Below, in pieces: positions 52,427 to 59,971 of a stretch of 64,000 bases of DNA. A program made the position numbers and the translations under genes. The stretch comes from 20CM-4-69-16 sp035637455. Its GTDB lineage: Bacteria > Gemmatimonadota > Gemmatimonadetes > Gemmatimonadales > GWC2-71-9. The stretch is from the NCBI GenBank assembly GCA_035637455.1, contig DASPXE010000098.1, positions 1 through 64,000 on the forward strand, read 5' to 3'. The first letter of the stretch is position 1; every line of letters starts with the position of its first letter. The notes under the pieces were generated by a model. It made no database searches. It saw only the letters and a list, made by a program, of their open reading frames with translations, and was not told where the DNA came from.

Positions 52427-53751
52427 CAGCGGCCGTGCCGATTCGGTGTGGGGCTGGCGCTCGTTATCACTACGACGACGCGGTCCGACTCGGCCGCACT
52501 CGCGGGCGGCACCGCGAGCGTCACTCCCGCCGCCGTCTCCGCAACCGGCACCGTAGCCCTGCCGCGCAGCAGGTAGGCCGCACGTACTCGAGCGCCGAGC
52601 GGCGGCAGCGCCAGCAGCGGGTCGGGCCAGTCGAGCACGTGGACGAACACCGTGTCGCCGCGGCGCGTCGTCGCGCCCCAGCTGCGGGGCGCCACCGGCC
52701 CACCGCGCGTGCCGTAGATCGCCATCCCATACACCCGCAGCCACTCGCCCAGGGAATCGAGCCGTGCGGTGAACTCGGCGCCGATCGTGCCGTCGGGCCG
52801 CGGACCGACGTTGAGCAGCAGGTTGGCGCCGTTGCCGGCGGCGCGGACCAGGTAGCCCACCAGGGTGCGCACCGACTTGAACTCCTTGTCGGTGATGTTG
52901 AAGCCCCAGGAGTCGTTCATGGTGAGCGACGTTTCGAGCGGCACGTCCGCGCTCACGTAGCTCGTGTTGAACCCCGCCGTGTTGGCGCCGGGCAGGTCCT
53001 GCTCGAACGTCTGCGCGTCTTCGCCCGAGCGCGGTGGCTGGTGGTGGTTGGGGATGACCAGCGCCGCGGGCTGGAGGCGGTGGATCAGCGCGTACGTCGA
53101 GTCGAGTTGCCAGGGGGCGTCCGGCTTGTCCCACATGCCGTCGAACCAGATCCCGCCGACGGCGCCGTAGCGCGTCAGCAGCTCGGCGAGCTGCGCGTTC
53201 ATGAACGTGAGGTAGCGGCTCCAGTCGCCGCGGTCGGGGCGGCCGCTGTCCCACGCCGTCCGGCCGCGGGGCCAGTAATCCAGGTGATGCCAGTCGAGCT
53301 GGGAGTAATAGAAGAAGAGCTTGACGCCGGCCGCATGACAGGCGTCCGCGAGCTCCTGCAGCGGATCGCGGCGGAACGGCGTCCAGTCCACGATGTTGTA
53401 GGGCGTCTGCGCCGTCTTGAACATCGAGAAGCCGTCGTGGTGGCGCGAGGTGATCGTGAGGTAGCGGACGCCAGCTCGCTTGGCGAGCGCGACCCACGCG
53501 GCGGCATCGAACTTGGTCGGGTTGAACGTCGCGGCGAGCGACTCGTAATCCGCGACGGCGATCTTGCGGTTGTGCATCACCCACTCGCCCGCGCCGAGCT
53601 GGCTGTACACGCCCCAATGAATGAACAGCCCGAACTTCGCGTCGGCGAACCAGCGGCGCGCGGCGAGCCGCTCGGCCGGAACCGACTCGCCCGCCTGCGC
53701 CATCGCGGGAACACCGCCCGCGGTGAGCAGCGCTCCGGCGGTGAGCGCCAC
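52426..53751 (-). CDS. alpha-L-fucosidase-like glycoside hydrolase (GH29)
   Basis: GH29 retaining fucosidases have a catalytic Asp in the motif GGIWFDGMW, seen here at about residue 203, and the substrate-binding WFADAKFGLFIHWGVYS, LTITSRHHDGFSMF and VGPRPDGTI. A beta-sandwich end domain follows. The signal peptide (ALTAGALLTAGGVPAMAQA) lacks the usual basic N-terminus at the GTG start. A CTG at 53764-53766, with GGAGGG four bases upstream, would add NRLRV and give a normal signal peptide. It leads an operon with ubiX, a phosphoesterase and a serine hydrolase. Confidence 0.9.
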   Translation of the reverse strand: MALTAGALLTAGGVPAMAQAGESVPAERLAARRWFADAKFGLFIHWGVYSQLGAGEWVMHNRKIAVADYESLAATFNPTKFDAAAWVALAKRAGVRYLTITSRHHDGFSMFKTAQTPYNIVDWTPFRRDPLQELADACHAAGVKLFFYYSQLDWHHLDYWPRGRTAWDSGRPDRGDWSRYLTFMNAQLAELLTRYGAVGGIWFDGMWDKPDAPWQLDSTYALIHRLQPAALVIPNHHQPPRSGEDAQTFEQDLPGANTAGFNTSYVSADVPLETSLTMNDSWGFNITDKEFKSVRTLVGYLVRAAGNGANLLLNVGPRPDGTIGAEFTARLDSLGEWLRVYGMAIYGTRGGPVAPRSWGATTRRGDTVFVHVLDWPDPLLALPPLGARVRAAYLLRGRATVPVAETAAGVTLAVPPASAAESDRVVVVITSASPTPNRHGR

Positions 53752-53829
53752 GCGCAGCCGGTTCAGCGTCCCCTCCGGTTCGGCGTCGGGCTGCGCTTGG
53801 GGTGCGCTGGCGGGCGGGGCGGCGGTGGG

Positions 53830-53916
53830 GAACGCGGAACGCGGAACGCGGAAGGCGGAACAGGGGTGCTCGGAGCTCGCCCATCTGTTCCGCGTTCCGA
53901 CTTCCGCGTTCCGCGT
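53830..53916. repeat. tandem-arm hairpin element 5 (unit CGCGGAA)
   Basis: The left arm at 53830-53862 and right arm at 53884-53916 match at 30 of 33 positions as inverted complements with a 21-base loop. It lies between the divergent GH29 and Ser/Thr kinase genes, where it may affect expression of both. The unit differs from elements 1 and 4 by one base. Confidence 0.85.
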
Positions 53917-53960
53917 TTCATAGGATCCGATCGATGAGGCCGCGTGAAAGGTAGAGGCAA

Positions 53961-56252
53961 GTGAGCGGGGGTAGCAACGCGGAGTTGCGGAGCTACCTTG
54001 GGAGTCTGGAGCCTCCCTTGCAGACCGATCAGCTCGAGCGCCTCAACGCCGCCCTCGCCGGGCGCTACGCCGTCGAGCGGGAGCTCGGCAGCGGGGGGAT
54101 GGCGACGGTCTACCTCGCCGACGACCTGAAGCACCGCCGGAAGGTGGCCGTCAAGGTCCTGCGACCCGAGCTCGCGTCTATCATCGGGCCCGACCGGTTT
54201 CTGCGAGAGATCGAGATCGCGGCCAAGCTGAACCACCCACACATCTTGGCATTGTACGACTCCGGCCGGGCTGGCGAGTTCCTGTTCTACGTCATGCCCT
54301 ATGTGAAGGGCCAATCTCTCCGCCACAGGCTCCACCGCGAGAAGCCCCTTCCGATCGAGGAGGCCATCGCCGTCACGCGCGACGCCGCCCTGGCCCTCGA
54401 CCACGCCCACGCTCAAGGGGTGATCCACCGGGACGTCAAGCCGGAGAACATCCTGCTTTACGAGGGGGAGGCGATGGTTGCGGATTTCGGGATCGCCCTG
54501 GCGGTGAGCGGCACGTCGGGGCAGCGGCTAACCGAGCGCGGGGTGTGGGTGGGGACGCCCGAGTACATGAGCCCCGAGCAGGCCTTGGGCGAGGATTCAC
54601 TGGATGCCCGCAGCGACGTGTATAGCCTGGGGTGCGTCTTGTATGAGCTGTTGGCCGGCGAGCCTCCGTACACCGGACCCACCGCGCAAGCAGTGATCGC
54701 CAAGCGCCTCGCCGGTCCGGCGCCCGGCGTGCGGCGCCTCCGGGCCACCGTGCCAGGGGGCGTCGAGCAAGCCCTGCTGAGAGCGCTCGCGACGGTCCCA
54801 GCCGACCGGTTCGCCTCCGCGGCCGCGTTCGCGGAGGCGCTCACCGAGCCTCGTGCGGTCCGTCCCAGGCCCAAGTCGATCGCGGTGCTGCCGTTCACGA
54901 ACTTGAGCCCGGACCCGGCGAACGAGTACTTCGCCGACGGGATCACCGAGGACATCATCGCGCAGCTGTCGAAGATCCGCGCCCTCACCGTGATCTCGAG
55001 CACTTCGGTGATGCCGCTCAAGCAGCGGCAGCAAAGCCTGCGCGAGATCGGAGCCCGCTTGGATGTCGCGGCGCTGCTCGAAGGGAGCGTGCGGCGCGAC
55101 GGAGATCGGGTGCGCATCGTCGCCCAGCTCATCGACGCCGAGACCGACCACCATCTCTGGGCGGAGACCTACGACCGGCACCTGACCGACATCTTCGTGA
55201 TCCAAACCGATGTGGCGTTGCGGATCGCCGCGGCGCTCGAAACAGAGCTCTCTCCGGATGAGCAAACCCGGCTTCGTAGGGAGCCCACCCGGGACCTCCA
55301 GGCCTACAAGCTGTATCTCCAGGGGCGCCATTGTTCCTTCCGATATACCCAGGAAGGGATCCGCAAAGGGATCGAGTATTTCCAGCACGCGATCGTGAAG
55401 GACCCGGGCTACTCCCTCGCCTACGTCGGGCTGGCGATGGCATACGCGGAGCTCGGCCTCGCGCACGGGGCGGGTGCGCTGAAGCCGCGCGAGGCGTATC
55501 GACAGGCCCGCAAGGCCGTCGCGAAAGCGCTCGAGCTCGACGACGGCTTGGGTGAAGCGCACGGCGCGGCGGCCTTCCTCAGATGCGTGGTCGATTTCGA
55601 TTGGAGCGGCGCCGAGCTCGAGTTCAAGCGGGCACTCGAGCAGAACCCCGGCAGCGCGGACATCTACGAGCTCTACGGACACATGCTCTCGGCGCTCGAG
55701 CGATACGACGAAGCCATCGACGCTCTGACTCGTGCCCAACAGCTCGACCCGCTGGCCCATCGATCCGACCTCGCGGCCACGCTCATCCGGGCAGGCCGAT
55801 TCGATGAGGCGGTGCGGGCGGCGGCGCTGGTGATCGACCTCGATCCGCACTATTCGACGGGGCACGCCACCCTGGGGTGGGCCTACCTGAAAAAGGGCAT
55901 GTACTCGAAGGGGCTGAGCGAGCTGGAGCAGGCGATCGCTCTGTCTCCCGGTAACACGCTGTTCCTGGCCCAGCTCGGCCAGGCCTACGCGCTGGTGGGA
56001 CAAGTGGAGCAGGCCCGCGACGTGCTGGGACGACTGCAGGCGCTGTCGCAACGGCGCTACGTCTCACCCTACCACATGGCGTACGTCTACACCGGCCTCG
56101 GCGAATCGGAGCGGGCCCTGGACTCGCTGGAACGGGCTTACGAGGAGCGGACCGGCGGGCTGTACGGCATCAAGGGCTCGTTTCTGTTCACCACGCTGCG
56201 CTCGCACCCCAGGTTCACGGCGCTCCTGAGGAAGATGAACCTCGTCTCATGA
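53961..56252 (+). CDS. Ser/Thr protein kinase with TolB-like and TPR regions
   Basis: A protein kinase domain (about residues 34-300) has the glycine loop LGSGGMATVYLA, catalytic lysine VAVKVLR, HRDVKPEN, DFGIALAV and an activation loop ending TPEYMSPEQ. It is followed by a TolB-like N-terminal segment (PKSIAVLPFTNLSPDP, about 310-450) and seven or more TPR-like repeats (about 470-740). There is no membrane helix, so the protein is predicted to be cytosolic, unlike many relatives. The GTG start has AGAGG upstream. It could phosphorylate targets of FHA proteins such as the cyclase at 38622, but that is inference. Confidence 0.9.
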   Translation: MSGGSNAELRSYLGSLEPPLQTDQLERLNAALAGRYAVERELGSGGMATVYLADDLKHRRKVAVKVLRPELASIIGPDRFLREIEIAAKLNHPHILALYDSGRAGEFLFYVMPYVKGQSLRHRLHREKPLPIEEAIAVTRDAALALDHAHAQGVIHRDVKPENILLYEGEAMVADFGIALAVSGTSGQRLTERGVWVGTPEYMSPEQALGEDSLDARSDVYSLGCVLYELLAGEPPYTGPTAQAVIAKRLAGPAPGVRRLRATVPGGVEQALLRALATVPADRFASAAAFAEALTEPRAVRPRPKSIAVLPFTNLSPDPANEYFADGITEDIIAQLSKIRALTVISSTSVMPLKQRQQSLREIGARLDVAALLEGSVRRDGDRVRIVAQLIDAETDHHLWAETYDRHLTDIFVIQTDVALRIAAALETELSPDEQTRLRREPTRDLQAYKLYLQGRHCSFRYTQEGIRKGIEYFQHAIVKDPGYSLAYVGLAMAYAELGLAHGAGALKPREAYRQARKAVAKALELDDGLGEAHGAAAFLRCVVDFDWSGAELEFKRALEQNPGSADIYELYGHMLSALERYDEAIDALTRAQQLDPLAHRSDLAATLIRAGRFDEAVRAAALVIDLDPHYSTGHATLGWAYLKKGMYSKGLSELEQAIALSPGNTLFLAQLGQAYALVGQVEQARDVLGRLQALSQRRYVSPYHMAYVYTGLGESERALDSLERAYEERTGGLYGIKGSFLFTTLRSHPRFTALLRKMNLVS

Positions 56253-57158
56253 TGCGATCCGATCTACGAGGGCGCCGAGGAACACCACAACACTGACCGC
56301 GCCGTTGGCACCGAAGAACGCGGCGTTGAGGCGTGAGAGATCTCCCGGCTTCACGAGCTGGTGCTCCCAGGCGATGAGCCCGGCCCCGATCGCCACCCCC
56401 CCGTAGTAGGCGACGCCGAGCCCCGCGCCGATCCCGAACAGCACGAGCGCGACCAGGGCGAGCCCGTGCAGCAGCTTGGCAGCGAGGATCGCCCGCCGTT
56501 GCCCGAGGCGCACGACCAGCGACTCGAGTCGCTCCGCGCGGTCGAAGTCCTCGTCCTGCAGCGCGTAGAACACGTCGAAGCCGCCCACCCAGAACGTCAC
56601 CGCGAGCGCACCGGCGACGAGCAGCCACCACGGCTCGCTCCAGCGTCCTGTGACGGCCAGATAGCCCGCCGGCGTCGCGATCCCGTCCGCCAGGCCCAGC
56701 CACAGGTGCGACCAGTGCGTGAACCGCTTGGCGTAGCTGTACGCCGAAATGAACAGCAACGCGACGGGCGCGAGCGCGAGACAGAGTGGGTTCAGCGCCC
56801 ACGCCGTGCCGAGAAACAGCGCGGCCGCAACGAGTACGGCGGCCCACGCCTGTGCCAGCGTGAGCCGCCCCGACGGCAGCTCCCGCGCCCGGGTGCGCGG
56901 GTTCTTCGCGTCCAGGTCCCGGTCAGCGATCCGGTTGAAGCCCAGCGCCACGAAGCGCGCGCACGTGAACGCGAGCACGACGAGCGCCAGCAGTCGCCAG
57001 GTGACCGGCTGCTCGCGGGACGCCACGAGCAAGCCGAGCAGCGCGAACGGCAGCGCAAACAGGGTGTGGGGGAGTTTGACGAAGTTGATGTAACGGACGA
57101 GGAGGCTCCCCCCGGCGAAGGTCTGGCCCTCGCGCCGCAGCTCAGAGCTCGATGCCAA
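56247..57158 (-). CDS. ubiA: UbiA-family prenyltransferase (probable MqnP, menaquinone synthesis)
   Basis: The two Asp-rich motifs NRIADRDLDAKN (about residue 75) and DVFYALQDEDFD (about 200) bind the prenyl diphosphate, and eight or nine membrane helices are present. It transfers a prenyl chain to an aromatic acid. With ubiD and menG directly upstream, the likely substrate is 1,4-dihydroxy-6-naphthoate in the futalosine-dependent menaquinone pathway, rather than 4-hydroxybenzoate. The start overlaps the ubiD stop by 17 bases. Its 3' end overlaps that of the convergent kinase by six bases. Confidence 0.9.
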   Translation of the reverse strand: MASSSELRREGQTFAGGSLLVRYINFVKLPHTLFALPFALLGLLVASREQPVTWRLLALVVLAFTCARFVALGFNRIADRDLDAKNPRTRARELPSGRLTLAQAWAAVLVAAALFLGTAWALNPLCLALAPVALLFISAYSYAKRFTHWSHLWLGLADGIATPAGYLAVTGRWSEPWWLLVAGALAVTFWVGGFDVFYALQDEDFDRAERLESLVVRLGQRRAILAAKLLHGLALVALVLFGIGAGLGVAYYGGVAIGAGLIAWEHQLVKPGDLSRLNAAFFGANGAVSVVVFLGALVDRIAS

Positions 57159-58620
57159 GCTCCCTCCACATCGCGTCCACCTTTTGCTTCGTCTCGGGAT
57201 CCATCACGATCCGGTTCGGCCACTCGCGCGCGAACCCTTCTTCCTTCCACTTGCGAGTGGCGTCGATGCCCATCTTTGAGCCGAAGGTGAAGGCGCGGCT
57301 CGAGTGGTCGAGCACGTCGATCGGCCCCAGGGTGAACCGCACGTCGCGCTCGGGATCGATGTGGTTGAGCGCCACCCACCACGCCTCCCGCGGGTCCTGA
57401 ACGTTCACATCCTTATCGAACACGACGATCACCTTGGCGAGTGACATCAGCCCCTGCCCCCAGAGACCGTTCATGACCTTGTACGCCTGACCGGGATACT
57501 GCTTGTCGATGCTCACGAAGACGAGGTTGTGAAAGATCCCCGCCGCCGGCATGTGGATGTCCACGATTTCGGGGATCGTGAGCTTGAGGAGCGGCAGGAA
57601 GATCCGCTCGGTCGCGTGCCCGAGCCAGTAATCCTCCATCGGCGGCCGGCCGACGATCGTGTGGGGCCAGATCGGCTCGCTGCGCATCGTCACCGCGGTG
57701 ACGTGCACCCTGGGGTAGTAGTCCGCGAGCGAGTAGAACCCGGTGTGGTCGCCGAACGGCCCTTCCAGCACCAGCTCCTCCCCCGGATCGATGTAGCCTT
57801 CCACGACGACCTCGGCCTCGGCGGGCACCTCCAGGTCGGAGCTCACCGCCTTCGCGAGCCGCACGGGTTCCTTGCGCAGAAAGCCGGCGAACAGGAACTC
57901 GTCGATCGTGGGCGGGAGCGGCGCCGACGCGGCGTAGATCGACGCGGGGTCGCCCCCCAGCGCGATCGCGACGGGCATCTTCTCGCCCCGCGCCGCCATC
58001 TCGCGCCAGTGCGCGGCACCGACTTTGTGACGCTGCCAGTGCATCGCCAGCTCGTTGCGCCCCAGGACCTGGACTCTGTACATCCCCACGTTCCGGACCC
58101 CGGACCCCGGATCCCGGGTGATGACCCCGGGCAGTGTGATGTACGGCCCGCCGTCCTCGGGCCAGCACACCGGGATCGGGAAGCGCGACAGGTCGACGTC
58201 CTGGTCCCGCAGCACGACCTCCTGACAGGGCGGCCTCCCGCCGGCCGTCTTGGGCGGAAACTTCGCCACCTCCGCAAGCTGCGGCAGCATCGCGAGCTTC
58301 CCGAACAGGGTGTCCGGAATTTTCAGGTTCAAGAGCGCCGCGATCCGCTCGCCGATCTCATCCAGACATTCCACTCCGAGCGCCAGCGCCATGCGTCGGT
58401 CCGACCCGAACAGGTTCACGGCGACCGGATAGCGCGAGGCACCGCCCTGCACCAGCGTGGGGTGCTGGAACACGAGGGCAGGCCCACCGCCGGGCGACTT
58501 CATGCAGCGGTCGGCGATCTCGGTCATCTCCTTGTCCACGGAGACCGGCCGCTCCACGCGCGCGAGCTCGCCGGCCCGCTCGATCGCGCCGACGAACGCG
58601 CGCAGGTTATCGAGTGGCAT
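57142..58620 (-). CDS. ubiD: UbiD-family prenyl-FMN decarboxylase (probable MqnL)
   Basis: UbiD enzymes decarboxylate aromatic acids with prenylated FMN and Mn/K. GPALVFQHPTLVQGG, the active Arg/Glu region NVGMYRVQVLGRNELAMHWQ and EGPFGDHTGFYS are present. The length of 492 is usual. Because it lies between a UbiA-type transferase and a menaquinone-type methyltransferase, decarboxylation of the prenylated naphthoate in the futalosine route is the best guess. UbiX, which makes its cofactor, is at 51839. It overlaps both neighbours (14 and 17 bases). Confidence 0.92.
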   Translation of the reverse strand: MPLDNLRAFVGAIERAGELARVERPVSVDKEMTEIADRCMKSPGGGPALVFQHPTLVQGGASRYPVAVNLFGSDRRMALALGVECLDEIGERIAALLNLKIPDTLFGKLAMLPQLAEVAKFPPKTAGGRPPCQEVVLRDQDVDLSRFPIPVCWPEDGGPYITLPGVITRDPGSGVRNVGMYRVQVLGRNELAMHWQRHKVGAAHWREMAARGEKMPVAIALGGDPASIYAASAPLPPTIDEFLFAGFLRKEPVRLAKAVSSDLEVPAEAEVVVEGYIDPGEELVLEGPFGDHTGFYSLADYYPRVHVTAVTMRSEPIWPHTIVGRPPMEDYWLGHATERIFLPLLKLTIPEIVDIHMPAAGIFHNLVFVSIDKQYPGQAYKVMNGLWGQGLMSLAKVIVVFDKDVNVQDPREAWWVALNHIDPERDVRFTLGPIDVLDHSSRAFTFGSKMGIDATRKWKEEGFAREWPNRIVMDPETKQKVDAMWRELGIEL

Positions 58621-59344
58621 GATGGACGGCGCAGATGCCGCCGCTCAGCAGCTCGTAGCGGACATCCGAGAATCCGGCGTCCCCGAGCCGGCGCGCGAAC
58701 GCGTCCGGGTCCGGGAACTCGAGCACCGACTCTGGCAGGTAGGTATAGGCGTCTCTATGTTTCGACACCGCGCGACCGATGGCGGGGAGCACGCGCCGGA
58801 AGTAGAAGAGATACGCGGCGCGCAGCGGCGCGAAGCGCGGCGTCGTGAACTCGAGCACTACGAAGCGGGCGCCGGGGCGGAGTACCCGGTGCGCCTCGCC
58901 GAGCCCCGCGTCCAGGTCCGCGAGGTTCCGCACCCCGAACGCGACCATCGCGCCGTCGAAGCGGCGATCGGCGAAGGGAAGCACCAGCGCGTCGGCGGCG
59001 ACGGGACGGGTGCGCGACGCCTTGCCCTTCCCCCGCTCGAGCATCGGCACCACGAAGTCCGCGCCGATCACGCTGCCTGAGAAGCGCGGCTCGCGCGCCA
59101 GCGTCGCCGCCAGGTCCAGGGTGCCCGCGCAGAGATCGAGATAGACGCCGTCCGGTCGCTGCTCCCAACCGAGCCGCCGCACCGCGGTCCGGCGCCAGCG
59201 GCGGTCCACGTTGAGGCTGAGGAGATGATTGAGGAAGTCGTAGCGCGGCGCGATGGCGGTGAACATGCGGCGCACGTAGGACCGCTTCGCGTCACCGCCC
59301 GCACTCACGGCTACCTCGCACGCGGGAGACGGGGGAGGCGTCAT
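58607..59344 (-). CDS. menG: demethylmenaquinone methyltransferase (MenG/UbiE)
   Basis: UbiE/MenG methylates the quinone ring with SAM in the last step. The family markers YVRRMFTAIAPRYDFLNHLLSLNVDRRWRR, the SAM motif YLDLCAGTLDLAA, GADFVVPML and GVRNLADLDAGLGEAHRVLRPG are present; the C-terminus ends in LLSGGICAVHHA. The ATG at 59342-59344 removes a few upstream residues that lack support. TATCTT eight bases before this ATG, without a ribosome site, suggests a leaderless promoter. It begins the three-gene menaquinone operon and is divergent from the sigma-factor gene. Confidence 0.93.
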   Translation of the reverse strand: MTPPPSPACEVAVSAGGDAKRSYVRRMFTAIAPRYDFLNHLLSLNVDRRWRRTAVRRLGWEQRPDGVYLDLCAGTLDLAATLAREPRFSGSVIGADFVVPMLERGKGKASRTRPVAADALVLPFADRRFDGAMVAFGVRNLADLDAGLGEAHRVLRPGARFVVLEFTTPRFAPLRAAYLFYFRRVLPAIGRAVSKHRDAYTYLPESVLEFPDPDAFARRLGDAGFSDVRYELLSGGICAVHHATR

Positions 59345-59352
59345 AGGCGCGA

Positions 59353-59358
59353 AAGATA
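59353..59358 (-). promoter_or_regulatory. candidate leaderless -10 box TATCTT for menG
   Basis: TATCTT on the minus strand is eight bases before the ATG at 59344, with no Shine-Dalgarno sequence between. No good -35 hexamer was seen 17 bp away. Confidence 0.45.
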
Positions 59359-59396
59359 GGCCGGGCAACCTGACCGGCGCCAGCGACCAGCAGGTC

Positions 59397-59954
59397 GTGG
59401 TGTGGGCGAAGCAGGGTCGCGAAGCGGCGTTCCGCGAACTGGTGCGCCGCTACGAGCGGCCGCTGTTTTCGCTGCTCTACCGCATGGTACACGACCGGGC
59501 GCTCGCCGAAGACCTGGCTCAGGAAACCTTCATCAAGGTCCTGAACGGCATCGGCTCGTACAACCCGCAATTCAAGTTCTCGTCGTGGATCTTCAAGATC
59601 GCGAACAACGCGGCGATCGATCACCTGCGCAAGCGCGACCTCGATACCCTGTCGCTCGACGGCTCGCCGCACGCCACGACGCCGGAGGAAACGCGCGCCA
59701 CGGCGCTGCAGCTGGGCGATCGCGGCGAATCACCGCTGGCCGAGCTCGAGGCGCGCGAGCTGGGGGGCGCGATCGAGCGCGCGATCGCGCGGCTCCGCCC
59801 CGAGTACCGGGCCTGCATCCTGCTGCGTCACGTGGAGGGGTTCAGCTACGAAGAGATCGCCGCGACGCTGGACTTGCCGCTGGGCACCGTGAAGACGTAT
59901 ATCCACCGGGCCCGCAACGAATTGCGGAGCTATCTCGTGGACCGCCGCGAGTGA
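59397..59954 (+). CDS. ECF-type RNA polymerase sigma factor
   Basis: Region 2 (AAFRELVRRYERPLFSLLYRMVHDRALAEDLAQETFIKVLN, with FKFSSWIFKIANNAAIDHLRKR) and region 4 (AIARLRPEYRACILLRHVEGFSYEEIAATLDLPLGTVKTYIHRARNELR) are complete. The GTG at 59397 starts just inside region 2.1; the frame is open further upstream through ASDQQVVVWAKQG, which fits the family start better, but only a CTG is available there. The 3' end (59889-59936) is almost repeated at 62804-62851, beyond the TonB receptor gene, where it reads directly into the anti-sigma start. Confidence 0.93.
   Translation: MVWAKQGREAAFRELVRRYERPLFSLLYRMVHDRALAEDLAQETFIKVLNGIGSYNPQFKFSSWIFKIANNAAIDHLRKRDLDTLSLDGSPHATTPEETRATALQLGDRGESPLAELEARELGGAIERAIARLRPEYRACILLRHVEGFSYEEIAATLDLPLGTVKTYIHRARNELRSYLVDRRE
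59889..59936 (+). repeat. direct repeat, copy 1: end of the sigma-factor gene
   Basis: Forty-eight bases encoding VKTYIHRARNELRSYL match copy 2 (62804-62851) at 43 positions; the first 39 differ at only two. The pair brackets the TonB-dependent receptor gene. Confidence 0.9.
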
Positions 59955-59971
59955 GACCACGAGCCCCAGTC

